A stretch of 64,000 bases of DNA from Amycolatopsis sp. NBC_00345 (GTDB lineage: Bacteria; Actinomycetota; Actinomycetes; Mycobacteriales; Pseudonocardiaceae): contig NZ_CP107995.1 in the NCBI RefSeq assembly GCF_036116635.1, forward strand, positions 2,294,001-2,358,000. Reading direction: 5' to 3'. Made by a program: the position numbers and the translations under genes. The notes beneath the pieces were generated by a model that saw nothing but the letters and a program-made list of their open reading frames with translations, did not search any database and had not been told where the DNA came from. This document shows, piece after piece, positions 17,872 through 27,457 of the stretch (its first letter is position 1; the number at the start of each line of letters is the position of its first letter).

Positions 17872-18663
17872 ATGACCGCACCGCCGCGTGGACGCACGGT
17901 GACCGAGGTCGGCGTGCTCTTCGGCTTCGGCGCCGACGCCGTCGTCGCGGCCTGGCGGGCGGTGCGGCTCGGCCGGTTCGCCTGGCGCGAGGCCGTGGGG
18001 CAGATGTGGTTCCTCGCCGGGGTGACCGCGCTGCCCTCGGTGCTGGTGATGATCCCGTTCGGGGTGGCGGTCGCCGCGCAGGTCGGCTCGCTCACCGCGC
18101 AGATCGGCGCGCAGGCCTACAGCGGCGCGGTGGTCGGGCTGCTGGTCGTCGGCCAGGCCGCGCCGCTGGTCTGCGCGCTGATGATCGCCGGGGTCGGCGG
18201 GTCCGCGATGTGCGCGGACCTCGGCGCCCGGACGATCCGCGAGGAGACCGACGCCCTCGAGGTGATGGGGCTGCCGGTGCTCGAACGGCTGGTGCTGCCG
18301 CGGGTCCTCGCGGCGGTGGTGGTCACGATGCTGCTGGACGCCCTGGTCATGGCCCTCGGGATCACGGTGAGCTTCGTGTTCCAGGTCAGCGGCCAAGGCG
18401 TGGCCGCGGGCAGCTTCCTCGGCACGATGACGGACTTCGCGCACCTGTCGGATTTCGTTGTCTCACTGGTCAAATCGGCGGTCTTCGCGCTGCTCGCCTC
18501 CGGTGTCGCGTGTTTCAAGGGGCTCACCGCGAAGGGCGGGCCGGCGGGCGTCGGCAACGCGGTGAACGAAGCCGTGGTGCTCGCGTTCCTGCTGGTGTTC
18601 ATCGCCAATATCGGCATCGGCGAGCTGTACGCGCTGATCGCGCCGCCGGACGGTGGGGCCTGA
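17872..18663 (+). CDS. yrbEA: Mce transporter permease YrbE (first paralogue, MlaE family)
   Basis: 263 residues with about five or six hydrophobic segments and the MlaE/YrbE permease signature. The motif GARTIREETDALEVMGLPVL (about 121-140) is the coupling loop thought to contact the ATPase. It is the inner-membrane permease half of an Mce lipid importer. It is the first gene of a tightly overlapped nine-gene operon; its TGA overlaps the next ATG. The MceG (Mkl) ATPase that powers such systems is not in the window, as is common. Confidence 0.92.
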   Translation: MTAPPRGRTVTEVGVLFGFGADAVVAAWRAVRLGRFAWREAVGQMWFLAGVTALPSVLVMIPFGVAVAAQVGSLTAQIGAQAYSGAVVGLLVVGQAAPLVCALMIAGVGGSAMCADLGARTIREETDALEVMGLPVLERLVLPRVLAAVVVTMLLDALVMALGITVSFVFQVSGQGVAAGSFLGTMTDFAHLSDFVVSLVKSAVFALLASGVACFKGLTAKGGPAGVGNAVNEAVVLAFLLVFIANIGIGELYALIAPPDGGA

Positions 18664-19514
18664 TGGTCTTCCCGCTGACCCGCAGGCTCAGCCGGCCGGC
18701 GCACCGGGTCCACCGGGCGCTCGCCGAGTGCGGAGCCCAGTTCACGTTCTACGCCAAGGCGATCGCGGACGTGCCGGTCGCCGTCACCCGGCACTGGCGG
18801 CACATCGTGCGGCTGATCGCCGAGATCAGCTTCGGCTCGGCGACGCTGCTGGCCGGGGGCGGCGCCGTCGGCGTCGTGTTCGCGATGAGCTTCGTCACGG
18901 GCTCCCAGATCGGGCTGGAGGGCTTCCGCGGACTGGACCTGGTCGGGCTCTCCCCGGTGTCCGGCGCGATGTCCGGGCTGGTGAACACGCGCGAGCTGGC
19001 GCCGGTGGTGGCCGGGATCGCGCTGGCCGCCAAGGTCGGCACCGGGTTCACCGCACAGCTGGGCGCGATGCGGATCGCCGAGGAGATCGACGCGCTCGAG
19101 GTGATGTCCGTGCGCTCGCTGCGGTTCCTGGTGACCACGCGGATGGTCGCCGCCTTCGTCGCGGTGATCCCGCTGTACCTGGTCGGCCTGTTCGCCTCCT
19201 ATGTCGCGACCCGCTTCGTCGTGGTCGAAGTGAACGGGCAGTCCGGCGGCACCTACGACTACTACTTCCACCTCGTGCTGCCCCCTCAGGACATCGCGCT
19301 CTCCCTCGGCAAGGCCCTGCTGCTGGCGATGATCGTGACGATGGTGCACTGCTACTACGGCTATCACGCCTCCGGCGGCCCGGAAGGCGTCGGCCGGGCG
19401 GCCGGACGGGCCCTGCGCACGAGCATCGTGCTGATCATGGTCGCCGACATCCTGGCCACCTTCGCCTTCTGGGGCGTCTTCCCGACGCTTCCCGGCCTCG
19501 GGGCGGGCCAATGA
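18663..19514 (+). CDS. yrbEB: Mce transporter permease YrbE (second paralogue, MlaE family)
   Basis: 283 residues from the ATG at 18663; a longer upstream frame overlaps the first yrbE gene and is not coding. It carries the coupling-loop motif GAMRIAEEIDALEVMSVRSL and multiple membrane segments, including LVTTRMVAAFVAVIPLYLVG. It pairs with the first YrbE as the permease heterodimer. Its stop overlaps the mceA start. Confidence 0.92.
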   Translation: MVFPLTRRLSRPAHRVHRALAECGAQFTFYAKAIADVPVAVTRHWRHIVRLIAEISFGSATLLAGGGAVGVVFAMSFVTGSQIGLEGFRGLDLVGLSPVSGAMSGLVNTRELAPVVAGIALAAKVGTGFTAQLGAMRIAEEIDALEVMSVRSLRFLVTTRMVAAFVAVIPLYLVGLFASYVATRFVVVEVNGQSGGTYDYYFHLVLPPQDIALSLGKALLLAMIVTMVHCYYGYHASGGPEGVGRAAGRALRTSIVLIMVADILATFAFWGVFPTLPGLGAGQ

Positions 19515-20746
19515 TGGCGTTGCGCGGAATTCTGGGCCTGATCGCCGCGGCGGCGCTGATCGGGTTCGTGATCGCGTACGGCGCGGGGGCGTTGAACACC
19601 GATCCGCGCGTGGTTTCGGACCTGCCGCCGCAGAGCGCCGGGATCGCCGAACGGTCCACTGTGGAATACCGCGGCGTGGTAGTCGGCACGGTCGAATCGG
19701 CGAGCGGCGACGCGCACCGCACCCGGCTGGTCCTGCGGCTCTCGCCCGGGCAGGCGGGGCGGATCCCGGCCGGGGTGCGCACCCGGGTCCTGCCCCGCAC
19801 CCTGTTCGGCGACCAGTACGTCGACCTGGTGCCGCCCGAGGTCCCGTCGGGGCACCTGGACCTCGGGGCGCCGATCCCGCCGGACGACTCGGCCGGCACC
19901 GTCGCGCTGTACACCGCCTACACGCGGCTTTACGGTGTGCTGCAAGCACTGCAGCCGGCCAGGATCACCGCCGCCCTGGCGACGGTGAGCGAGGCGCTGG
20001 ACGGCCGGGGAGCGCGGCTCGGCCGCCTGATCGACCAGGCCCACGACCTGACCGACGAGGCCCCCGCCCTGCTGAAGACCTTCGGCGACACGTTGGGCTT
20101 CGTATCCGATCTGAGCAGCCGGCTCAGCGACGTGGCGCCGCAGGGCATCCAGGCGCTCAAGGACGCGACGGTGCTCTCGGAACACCTGACCGGGCACCGC
20201 GAAGACATCGAAGCACTGCTCAGCGGCGGGCTTGCGCTGAGCGATCAGGCCCGGCAACTGCTGGACGGCAACCAGGACCGGATCATCAAGATGGTCGACA
20301 GCGGCGGGAAAGTCCTCGGCACCACCGCACAGCACGCCTCCGGGCTCGGCGACCTCCACGACGGGCTCGACCGGCTGCTGACCGCCCTGCCGGGGCCGTT
20401 GAGCCAGGGGCCGTGGCTGTCGACCGAATCGGACGTGACCTTCGAGGGGAACCGGCCGTACACGGGAGCCGACTGCCCGCGGTACGGCGAGCTGACCGGG
20501 CCGAACTGCACAGTGTCCCAAAAGGATGTTCCCGAAAAGGAGCCGCCGCCGAACGGTGCGTCCACAAAGGATAGTACCGCGCCGGGCGGCACGTCCGGCC
20601 CGGTCGGCAGCGAGCAGGAGGCGGCCGCGCTGAGGGCGTTCGCGGCGCGGCTGCCGGACGCGGCCCCGGCTTCCGCCTCGCGGGACGGGCTGCTCGGCCT
20701 GCTCGCGGGCCCGCTGCTGCGCGGTGCGGAGGTGCTGGTGCCATGA
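19511..20746 (+). CDS. mceA: Mce family protein MceA
   Basis: 411 residues. An N-terminal hydrophobic segment (about 5-25, uncleaved signal anchor) is followed by an MCE/MlaD domain (about 38-115: GIAERSTVEYRGVVVGTVES, LFGDQYVDLVPP). A long helical region with repeated hydrophobic heptads spans about 140-300, and a proline/serine-rich tail ends the chain. ATG at 19511 overlaps the yrbEB stop by 4 bases; a second ATG follows directly. MCE subunits form the needle or tunnel that carries lipids from the outer layers to the permease. Confidence 0.88.
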   Translation: MMALRGILGLIAAAALIGFVIAYGAGALNTDPRVVSDLPPQSAGIAERSTVEYRGVVVGTVESASGDAHRTRLVLRLSPGQAGRIPAGVRTRVLPRTLFGDQYVDLVPPEVPSGHLDLGAPIPPDDSAGTVALYTAYTRLYGVLQALQPARITAALATVSEALDGRGARLGRLIDQAHDLTDEAPALLKTFGDTLGFVSDLSSRLSDVAPQGIQALKDATVLSEHLTGHREDIEALLSGGLALSDQARQLLDGNQDRIIKMVDSGGKVLGTTAQHASGLGDLHDGLDRLLTALPGPLSQGPWLSTESDVTFEGNRPYTGADCPRYGELTGPNCTVSQKDVPEKEPPPNGASTKDSTAPGGTSGPVGSEQEAAALRAFAARLPDAAPASASRDGLLGLLAGPLLRGAEVLVP

Positions 20747-21753
20747 GGCGGGGCGAACTGATCCGGACGCTGGTCAAACTCGGCGCGTTCGCCGTGGTCT
20801 GCGTCTTCTGCGCGGTATTGGTGACGAACACGCTGACCCGGCCGCTCGGCCAGGCGGCCACCGGGTTCACCGCGCTGTTCACCGACGCGGCCGGGGTGCG
20901 GCCGGGCAGCGACATCCGGATCGCCGGCGTGCGGGTGGGCCAGGTGGACGCGGTGAAGGCCCGCGACGGCGTCGCGGTGGTGTCCTTCGAGGTGACCGAC
21001 GACCAGCCCGTGCCCGCCGACGTCACCGCGGCGGTCCGGTACGCCGATCTGCTGGGGGAGCGGTACATCGCGCTGTCCGCGGGTGGCGGGCACGCCGGTG
21101 CGCTGCCGCCGGGCGCGACCGTGCCGTTGGAGCGCACGAAACCGGCACTCGACCTCACGGCGCTGTTCAACGGGTTCAAGCCCGTCTTCCAGCTGCTGCA
21201 GCCGGCGGAGGTGAACCAGCTGGCGAAGGAGATCGTCGCGGTCTTCCAGGGCGAGGGGCCCACCATCAACGCACTGCTGTCCAAAACGGTCTCGCTGACC
21301 CGGACCTTCGCCGGGCAGGACCAGGTGATCGGCCGGGTGCTGGCCAACCTGCAGCCGGTGCTCGACACGATGATCGGGCACGAGCAGGACTTCAAGGACC
21401 TGGTCAGCGGGCTCGGTGCGCTGGTGCACGGACTGGCCGGCAACCGCCAGGAGATCACCGACGCGCTGGACAGCGGCGCCGAGCTGTCCGCGACCGTCTC
21501 GGACCTCGTCCGCGCGGCCCAGCCGGCCGCGCAGCGGGACATCGCCGCCCTCAACGAGTTCTCCGGCGCGCTGGTGACGAACCAGCGCCCGATCGCCGAG
21601 GCGCTGGGCGACCTGCCGAAAGCGCTGGGCAAGCTCGACACCGTGCTCGGGTACGGGGCCTGGGCCAACGTCTACTTCTGCGGCCTGGGCATCAACCTCG
21701 GCCCGGCCACCATCGACCTCGGCGCCGGCCCGCATTCGGCGGTGTGCCGATGA
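20743..21753 (+). CDS. mceB: Mce family protein MceB
   Basis: 336 residues. Membrane anchor about 8-28, MCE domain about 35-115 (FTDAAGVRPGSDIRIAGVRVG, LLGERYIALS), then a helical tail. The C-terminus has a paired-Cys pattern (VYFCGLGINLGP and AVCR) often seen in MceB. Start and stop overlap neighbours by 4 bases. Confidence 0.9.
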   Translation: MRRGELIRTLVKLGAFAVVCVFCAVLVTNTLTRPLGQAATGFTALFTDAAGVRPGSDIRIAGVRVGQVDAVKARDGVAVVSFEVTDDQPVPADVTAAVRYADLLGERYIALSAGGGHAGALPPGATVPLERTKPALDLTALFNGFKPVFQLLQPAEVNQLAKEIVAVFQGEGPTINALLSKTVSLTRTFAGQDQVIGRVLANLQPVLDTMIGHEQDFKDLVSGLGALVHGLAGNRQEITDALDSGAELSATVSDLVRAAQPAAQRDIAALNEFSGALVTNQRPIAEALGDLPKALGKLDTVLGYGAWANVYFCGLGINLGPATIDLGAGPHSAVCR

Positions 21754-22742
21754 GGACGCCGTTCCGGCACCGGGACCCGGCCCGCCTGGCCGGGGGCGGG
21801 ATCGCGCTGCTGCTGGTCACGCTGGCGGTCACCATCGGCCTGCCGCAGCTCGTCTTCTACGGGCGCACGGCCGAGTACTCCGCCGAGCTGGCCAACGCCG
21901 CCGGGCTCCGCGCCGACGACCAGGTGCTGATCGCCGGGGTGCCCGCGGGCCGGGTCGCCGCGATCACCCTGGCGGGCGACCGGGTGCGGATCGGCTTCCG
22001 GCTCGACCGGGACCAGCCGCTCGGCACGGCCACGACGGCGGCGGTGAAGATCCAGACCGTGCTCGGCAAGCGGTACCTCGACGTCCACCCGGCCGGCGGG
22101 CCGCCGCTGGCGCCGGGCGGCACCATCCCGCTCGCCCGGACCTCGGTGCCGTACTTGCTCGACGACCTCGGCCGGTCCGCCGCCGCGACCACCCAGGGGC
22201 TGGACCTCGGCGGCCTGCGCACGATGATCACCACCCTGCAGGCCAACGCGCCCGACGCCCGGCTCGCAGGGGAGGCGCTGCAGGGCGTCGGCGCGGCCAC
22301 CGCGGTGTTCGACAAGTACAGCCGGCAGCTCCAGGACCTCCTGGCCGGCGCCAAGGCGGTCACCGGCACCCTGGCGGGCCAGCAGGACAGCCTGGTCCGG
22401 CTGCTCGGCGACACCGACCTGATCACCAGCGCGCTGGTCCGGCGCAAGAACACGCTGAACACGCTCATCAGCCAGGTTTCGGCCACGAGCGGCAGCATCC
22501 GGTCCTTCCTGGACACCAACCGGCCGCTGCTCGACCCGCTCCTGGACCGGCTCGACCGCGCACTGCGCGTCCTCGCCGACAACCGCGCGCAGCTGGACCG
22601 GACCGTCGAAGAACTCGCGCCGACCGGCCGGTACCTGGCGAACGCCACGGGCAACGGCCCGTGGCTCGACACCCTCGGCCCCGCCGGCCCGGTGCCCGAC
22701 AACGTGCTGTGCCTGGCCGGCCTGGTGAAGGGGTGCAAATGA
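21750..22742 (+). CDS. mceC: Mce family protein MceC
   Basis: 330 residues from the ATG at 21750. N-terminal anchor about 11-35. MCE domain about 38-115 (NAAGLRADDQVLIAGVPAGRV, VLGKRYLDVHP), then a long amphipathic helical region. Cys near the end (NVLCLAGLVKGCK). Overlaps mceB and mceD by 4 bases each. Longer upstream frames overlap mceB out of frame and are rejected. Confidence 0.9.
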   Translation: MRTPFRHRDPARLAGGGIALLLVTLAVTIGLPQLVFYGRTAEYSAELANAAGLRADDQVLIAGVPAGRVAAITLAGDRVRIGFRLDRDQPLGTATTAAVKIQTVLGKRYLDVHPAGGPPLAPGGTIPLARTSVPYLLDDLGRSAAATTQGLDLGGLRTMITTLQANAPDARLAGEALQGVGAATAVFDKYSRQLQDLLAGAKAVTGTLAGQQDSLVRLLGDTDLITSALVRRKNTLNTLISQVSATSGSIRSFLDTNRPLLDPLLDRLDRALRVLADNRAQLDRTVEELAPTGRYLANATGNGPWLDTLGPAGPVPDNVLCLAGLVKGCK

Positions 22743-23824
22743 GCGCGGCGGCGAAAGTGGTGAGCCTCTTCTGCGTGTGCGGCCTGCTGGTGGCCGGCGG
22801 CTTCCTGCTGCTCCGGCCGGCGCCGCAGACGACGGTCGTCGCCGAGTTCACGCAGGCCGAGGGCATCTACCCGGGCAGCAAGGTCAGTGTGCTCGGGGTG
22901 CCGGTGGGCAGCGTCGGCGCGGTCGAGCCGGACGGCGCCGGGGTCCGGGTCACCCTGTCCCTGCCGGCGGGCACCGGCGTGCCCGCGGACGCGCAGGCCT
23001 GGGTCATGTCGCCGGCGGTGATCAGCGACCGGTACGTCGAGCTGACCCCGGCCTACACCCACGGCGCGCGGATGCCGGACGGCGGCGTGATCCCGGCCGG
23101 GCGGACGCATTCGCCGGTGAACTGGGACCAGCTGATGAGCTCGCTGAACACCCTGCTCACCACGTTCGCCCCCGGCACCGCGGACCAGGGCGCGCCGCTG
23201 GGCGAGCTGCTGCACTCGACCGCGCGGCTGCTGGCCGGGCACGGGCAGGAGTTCAAGGACGCGGTCACCCGGATCGACCAGAGCAGCGGGTTCGCCGCCG
23301 GGCAGCTGCCGGACGTGGCGGGCCTGCTGGACACCCTCGGCGGGCTGGTGTCCACACTGGACAAGAACAAGTCCGCTGTGGACTCGGTGACCGCGTCGGT
23401 GAACCTGGCGGCGGACGAGTTCGGGCGGCAGCAGGACGCCGTCGCGTCGGCGATCGGCGACCTCTCCGTGGCGATGGACGATCTCGCGAAACTGCTGAAG
23501 GACCACGGGGCGACCCTGACCGAGGACGTCACGCTGGCCGGCACGCTCGCCGGCGACCTGGCGCGGCGGCAGCAGCAGCTCGCGGAGATCCTCGACACCT
23601 TCCCCCTGGCCGGGCAGAACCTCGGCAACGCGATCTCACCCGACGGACGGCTCCGCGTCCGGCTGGACTTCTCCACCAACCTCAGCCAGTTCGAGGCCGG
23701 GCGGGCGCTGTGCGAAAAGTTCCCGATCCCGCTGTGCTCGGGCGCCGGGCTGGTCAACCCGATCGCCTTCCCGCCGGACGCGGGCGATCCGCTCGGCCTG
23801 CCGGTCTCGAAGGGCGCGAAATGA
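22739..23824 (+). CDS. mceD: Mce family protein MceD
   Basis: 361 residues from the ATG at 22739. N-terminal anchor about 5-25, MCE domain about 30-110 (TQAEGIYPGSKVSVLGVPVG, VISDRYVELTP), a helical middle, and a C-terminal region with two cysteines (ALCEKFPIPLCSGAG). The order within the operon matches D of standard mce loci. Confidence 0.9.
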   Translation: MSAAAKVVSLFCVCGLLVAGGFLLLRPAPQTTVVAEFTQAEGIYPGSKVSVLGVPVGSVGAVEPDGAGVRVTLSLPAGTGVPADAQAWVMSPAVISDRYVELTPAYTHGARMPDGGVIPAGRTHSPVNWDQLMSSLNTLLTTFAPGTADQGAPLGELLHSTARLLAGHGQEFKDAVTRIDQSSGFAAGQLPDVAGLLDTLGGLVSTLDKNKSAVDSVTASVNLAADEFGRQQDAVASAIGDLSVAMDDLAKLLKDHGATLTEDVTLAGTLAGDLARRQQQLAEILDTFPLAGQNLGNAISPDGRLRVRLDFSTNLSQFEAGRALCEKFPIPLCSGAGLVNPIAFPPDAGDPLGLPVSKGAK

Positions 23825-24864
23825 GGAAGATCGCCTACTGCGCGGCGGTGACGCTGGTGGCCACCACGGTCGGCGGCTGCGGGGTGAGCCTGCAGAACCT
23901 CGACCTGGGCCGGGATGTCGACGGGCCCTCCTACGAGCTGAGCGCGGTGTTCACGGACGCCTCCGGGCTGCCGGTCGGCGGGCAGGTCAAGCTGGGCCCG
24001 GCGGAGGTGGGCCGGGTCGTCGCGATGCGGTCGGAGGACTTCACGGCGCACGTGACGCTGCGGCTGCGCCAGGACGTGCGGCTGGCCGACGGCACCCGCG
24101 CCGAGCTGAAGCTGAGCACGGCGCTGGGCGACCAGTACGTCGACCTGCAGCCGCCGGCCGAGGCGGGGGCGGGGTTCCTGGCCCCGGGCGGAACCATCCC
24201 GGTCGCCGACACCACGCGCGGGCCGGACGTAGAAACCACGCTGGCCACGCTCGGCACGGTGCTCGACAACAGTGGTTTCGAGCATGCCAGGACGATCGTG
24301 ACCGAGCTGAACACCGTGCTGTCCGGCCGCGAGGGGAAGGTCCGGGACCTGCTCTCGCGGGCCGACGGCATCCTCGGCACGCTCGAGGACCGGTCGGCCG
24401 ACTTCACCCGCGCCCTCGGCTCGATCGACCGGCTGAGCAAGCTCGCCGCGGACAACAAAGCCGTGCTGGACCAGGCTTTCGGGCAGATCACCCCGGCGAT
24501 CGAGATGCTGCGCGGCGAGCAGGGCTCGCTCGACGCGCTGCTGGCGGGGCTGACCCCGCTGGCCAAGAGCGCGAACGACACCCTCGGCCGGGCCGAGGAC
24601 ACGGTCGCCGGGATGACCCGCGACCTCGGCCCGGTGCTGGACGCGCTGAACGGGTTCAGCGGCCACCTCGGCGACACGCTCGGGAAGCTCAAAACGGTGA
24701 CCGGGCTGCTCGAAAACGCGGTCCCGGGGGACTACCTCGACATGCGGCTCACCCTCGACGTGCCCGGTTCGCTGGTCTCGCTGTTCAGCCCGGCGACGGT
24801 GTCGGCGCTGGGCTCCGGGGTCACCGGCGACCTCAGCGGGCTGTTCCTGGGCGGCACCCGGTGA
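23821..24864 (+). CDS. mceE: Mce family lipoprotein MceE (LprK type)
   Basis: 347 residues. The signal peptide ends in a lipobox, VGGC (Cys20), the hallmark of the fifth mce gene. The MCE domain follows (FTDASGLPVGGQVKLGPAEVG, ALGDQYVDLQPP, about 40-120), then a coiled helical region. ATG at 23821 overlaps mceD by 4 bases. Confidence 0.9.
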   Translation: MRKIAYCAAVTLVATTVGGCGVSLQNLDLGRDVDGPSYELSAVFTDASGLPVGGQVKLGPAEVGRVVAMRSEDFTAHVTLRLRQDVRLADGTRAELKLSTALGDQYVDLQPPAEAGAGFLAPGGTIPVADTTRGPDVETTLATLGTVLDNSGFEHARTIVTELNTVLSGREGKVRDLLSRADGILGTLEDRSADFTRALGSIDRLSKLAADNKAVLDQAFGQITPAIEMLRGEQGSLDALLAGLTPLAKSANDTLGRAEDTVAGMTRDLGPVLDALNGFSGHLGDTLGKLKTVTGLLENAVPGDYLDMRLTLDVPGSLVSLFSPATVSALGSGVTGDLSGLFLGGTR

Positions 24865-26015
24865 ACCGGCGGCTGCCCTGGGTGCAGCTGGCGGTCTTCG
24901 TCGTGATCGGCGGGTTCTGCTCCGCCTACCTCGCGGTCACCGCGGTGGGGCCCGCGCAGTTCCGGGCCGCCACCTCGGTGACCGTGGAGATGCCCGACGC
25001 CGGCGGTCTCTCGCCGGGCGCGCCGGTGACCTACCACGGGGTGCGCGCGGGATCCGTCGACGCGGTGCGGCTGCGCGAAGACGGCCTCGGCGCGGACGTG
25101 CGGATCAGCATCGACGGGAAGCTGCGGGTCCCGGCCAGCGCCACCGTCGCCGTCACGCAGGACACCGCCGTCGCGCTCAAGCATCTCGACCTGCGCCCGG
25201 CCGACGACCGCGGCCCCTACCTCGCCGACGGCGGGGTGATCCGGGCCGGGCAGGTCGTCCGGGCGCTGCCGCTGGAAACCTTGCTGGCCAACCTGGTCAA
25301 GGTGACCGGCAGCGTGGACCCCGGAGACCTCACCACGATCGCCGACGAACTGTCGGCCGGCCTCGCCGGCACCGCGCCGCAAGCGGAGTCCCTGATCGAC
25401 CGGGGCGAGCAGATCACCACCGAGCTGGGCCGGATGCGGCCGACCGTCACCACGCTGCTGACCGGGGCCGGCTCCTTCCTGGGCCAGGGCACGGGCGACC
25501 GCCTGCCCGCGCTGGTGAGCTCGCTCGGCCACCTGACGGCGGAACTCCGCGGCCTCGAACCGAAAGCGACGCCGCTGCTGGAAAAGGCCCCGGCCCTGCT
25601 CGACCAGCTCGTCCCGCTGCTGCGGGACAACCAGCAGGGCGTGAGCGTGCTGCTCGCGAACCTCGTGTCGCCTCTGCAACTGGTGGCGAGCCGGACCGAC
25701 GCGCTCGGCGAGCTGCTCACGGCCGTGCCCCAGGGGCTCTCGGACCTGGCGAAGGCGGGACGGGGCGACCACGCGGTGCTCACCCTGGTACTGGCCCAGG
25801 GCGGGCTCTGTTACTACCCGGCGCAGCGGCGCACGCCGACCGACACCGCCCCGCGTGATCCCGGGCTGGACTACGGGTGCACCGGCGGCCAGACCGGCGG
25901 CTTCGGCGTCCGGGGCGCCGCGAACGCACCCCGCCCGGACCCCGGGCCGGCCGGACCCCCGCCCGCCGCGGGCACCGGCTCGTGGCCAACCCTCTATTCC
26001 CAAGGAGCGCGATGA
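24861..26015 (+). CDS. mceF: Mce family protein MceF
   Basis: 384 residues. GTG start at 24861 overlaps the mceE stop. N-terminal anchor about 7-27; MCE domain about 38-115 (PDAGGLSPGAPVTYHGVRAG, TAVALKHLDLRP), helical body, and a proline/glycine-rich C-terminal tail of about 45 residues. It completes the A-F set of six MCE subunits. Confidence 0.9.
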   Translation: MNRRLPWVQLAVFVVIGGFCSAYLAVTAVGPAQFRAATSVTVEMPDAGGLSPGAPVTYHGVRAGSVDAVRLREDGLGADVRISIDGKLRVPASATVAVTQDTAVALKHLDLRPADDRGPYLADGGVIRAGQVVRALPLETLLANLVKVTGSVDPGDLTTIADELSAGLAGTAPQAESLIDRGEQITTELGRMRPTVTTLLTGAGSFLGQGTGDRLPALVSSLGHLTAELRGLEPKATPLLEKAPALLDQLVPLLRDNQQGVSVLLANLVSPLQLVASRTDALGELLTAVPQGLSDLAKAGRGDHAVLTLVLAQGGLCYYPAQRRTPTDTAPRDPGLDYGCTGGQTGGFGVRGAANAPRPDPGPAGPPPAAGTGSWPTLYSQGAR

Positions 26016-26758
26016 TGAAGAAGGCAGCCACCGGTGTGGTGAAAACCCGGACGAGGGCGGTGGCCGGCCGGAAACCGGCGGCTCCGGTCGTGCCTTCGCC
26101 CAGCCCGCGGCTCAGTCCCCAGCCCAGTCCCAGTCCCCGGCCGCGGCCGGAGGTCCTGGCCGAGCCGGTCGAGGAGCCGGTGTCCACCGTGGACTCCATG
26201 CCCACCGCGGAGCCGGTGTCCACTGTGGAACCGGTGGCGGCGGACGAGGCCGGGGAACCTCCGGCCGCGCCGGCGAAACGCCGGTGGCCGCGGCCCCGCG
26301 TGATCGTCGCCGGTCTCGTCGCGCTCGTGCTGCTCGGTGCCGCCGGATTCGCGGGATGGCAGTGGTACCAGCAGCGTCAGCTCGAATCCGACCGCAGCGA
26401 GGCGGCGGACGCGGCGAAGCTCTACGCCGCGGACCTGACCGATTACGACTACGGGAAGATCGCCGAGAACTTCAAGACCGTCGCGGCGAACTCCACGCCG
26501 AACTTCACCCAGCAGTACCAGGCGGTCACGAACAACCTGACCGGGGTGCTGGCCCAGTACAAGGCGGTGTCGAAGAGCAAGCTGGTGCAGGCCGGGATGG
26601 TGTCGGCGACCGGCGACCGCGCGGTGGTCCTGCTGGCGGTGGACCAGACCATCACCAACACCAACAGCCCGCAGCCCCGGGTCGAGCGCAACCGCATGCA
26701 GCTCACCCTGCTCAAGCAGGACGGCAAATGGCGCCTCGACGACGTGCAGCTGGTCTGA
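26012..26758 (+). CDS. Mce-associated membrane protein
   Basis: 248 residues. A proline-rich cytoplasmic N-terminus of about 90 residues (repeated S-P and P-V-S-T-V segments) precedes one membrane helix (VIVAGLVALVLLGAAGFAG) and a C-terminal SnoaL/NTF2-like domain of about 125 residues, the standard Mam layout. AAGGAG lies just upstream; two adjacent ATGs (26012, 26015) are possible starts. Such proteins stabilise Mce complexes. It is the last gene of the operon, converging on a TetR gene. Confidence 0.85.
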   Translation: MMKKAATGVVKTRTRAVAGRKPAAPVVPSPSPRLSPQPSPSPRPRPEVLAEPVEEPVSTVDSMPTAEPVSTVEPVAADEAGEPPAAPAKRRWPRPRVIVAGLVALVLLGAAGFAGWQWYQQRQLESDRSEAADAAKLYAADLTDYDYGKIAENFKTVAANSTPNFTQQYQAVTNNLTGVLAQYKAVSKSKLVQAGMVSATGDRAVVLLAVDQTITNTNSPQPRVERNRMQLTLLKQDGKWRLDDVQLV

Positions 26759-26768
26759 GCGGCCGGGC

Positions 26769-27425
26769 TCAGGCGTCCGACGTCCGGCGCAGGGCCAGCC
26801 CGACGGCGGCCCGCAGCGAGGCGGTGATCCGTTCGGGGTGGAACCGGTCGGGGTCGGTGAGCACCAGGCGGGCCGCCGACTCGAACAGCGCGACCAGGGT
26901 GTGCGCGACGATCTCGGGGTCCAGCTCGGGCGGGGCGGACAGCGCGCCGAGGAATCCCCGGGCCAGTCCTTCGGCTCGGCCGAGCACGAGGGTGCGCGCG
27001 CGGTCGCGGGCCGCGTGGAACTCCGGCGGCATCCCGGGCGCGGGCATGACGACGCAGAGCCAGCGGTCGGGGGTCGCGCGCACGGCGGACAGGAAGCCGT
27101 CCAGGGTCCGGGCCAGCGCGTCGCCGACGTCCGGCGGGCCGGCGGCCGGTTCCAGGTCCAGCGCCGCCATCACCTGCTCCATCGCCTGCCCGGCCTCGCG
27201 CTGGAGCAGGTCGTCCAGCAGTTCGGCGCGGTTGGCGTAGATCCCGTAGACGACGGGCTTGGTCACCCCGGCCTGCTCGGCGACCGCCTCCATGGTCACG
27301 GCGGTGTGGCCGCGGGCCGCGACGAGGTGCAGCGCGGCGTCCAGCAGCTGGGCGCGCCGCTGTTCCGCCGGCACGCGGGGCGCGTAGGCCCGGCGTTTGC
27401 GGCCTTCGGCTGAGCTGGTGGGCAC
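26769..27425 (-). CDS. TetR family transcriptional regulator
   Basis: 218 residues from the GTG at 27425, which has AGGAGG six bases upstream; the longer frame would run through the operator DNA and is rejected. Helix-turn-helix TMEAVAEQAGVTKPVVYGIY (about 45-64). Divergent from a MpaB-family oxygenase gene, with two palindromes in the gap (27458-27471 and 27479-27492). It most likely represses itself and that gene. It ends 10 bases from the end of the mce operon, which is convergent. Confidence 0.88.
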   Translation of the reverse strand: MPTSSAEGRKRRAYAPRVPAEQRRAQLLDAALHLVAARGHTAVTMEAVAEQAGVTKPVVYGIYANRAELLDDLLQREAGQAMEQVMAALDLEPAAGPPDVGDALARTLDGFLSAVRATPDRWLCVVMPAPGMPPEFHAARDRARTLVLGRAEGLARGFLGALSAPPELDPEIVAHTLVALFESAARLVLTDPDRFHPERITASLRAAVGLALRRTSDA

Positions 27426-27457
27426 CGCGTTCCTCCTCGGGTTGGTGGACAGGAAAA

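Noticed and set aside
26091..26160. Short S-P-x-P repeats in the Mce-associated gene as a tandem DNA repeat or CRISPR-like array
   Set aside because: It is low-complexity proline-rich coding sequence of irregular period, usual for this protein type.
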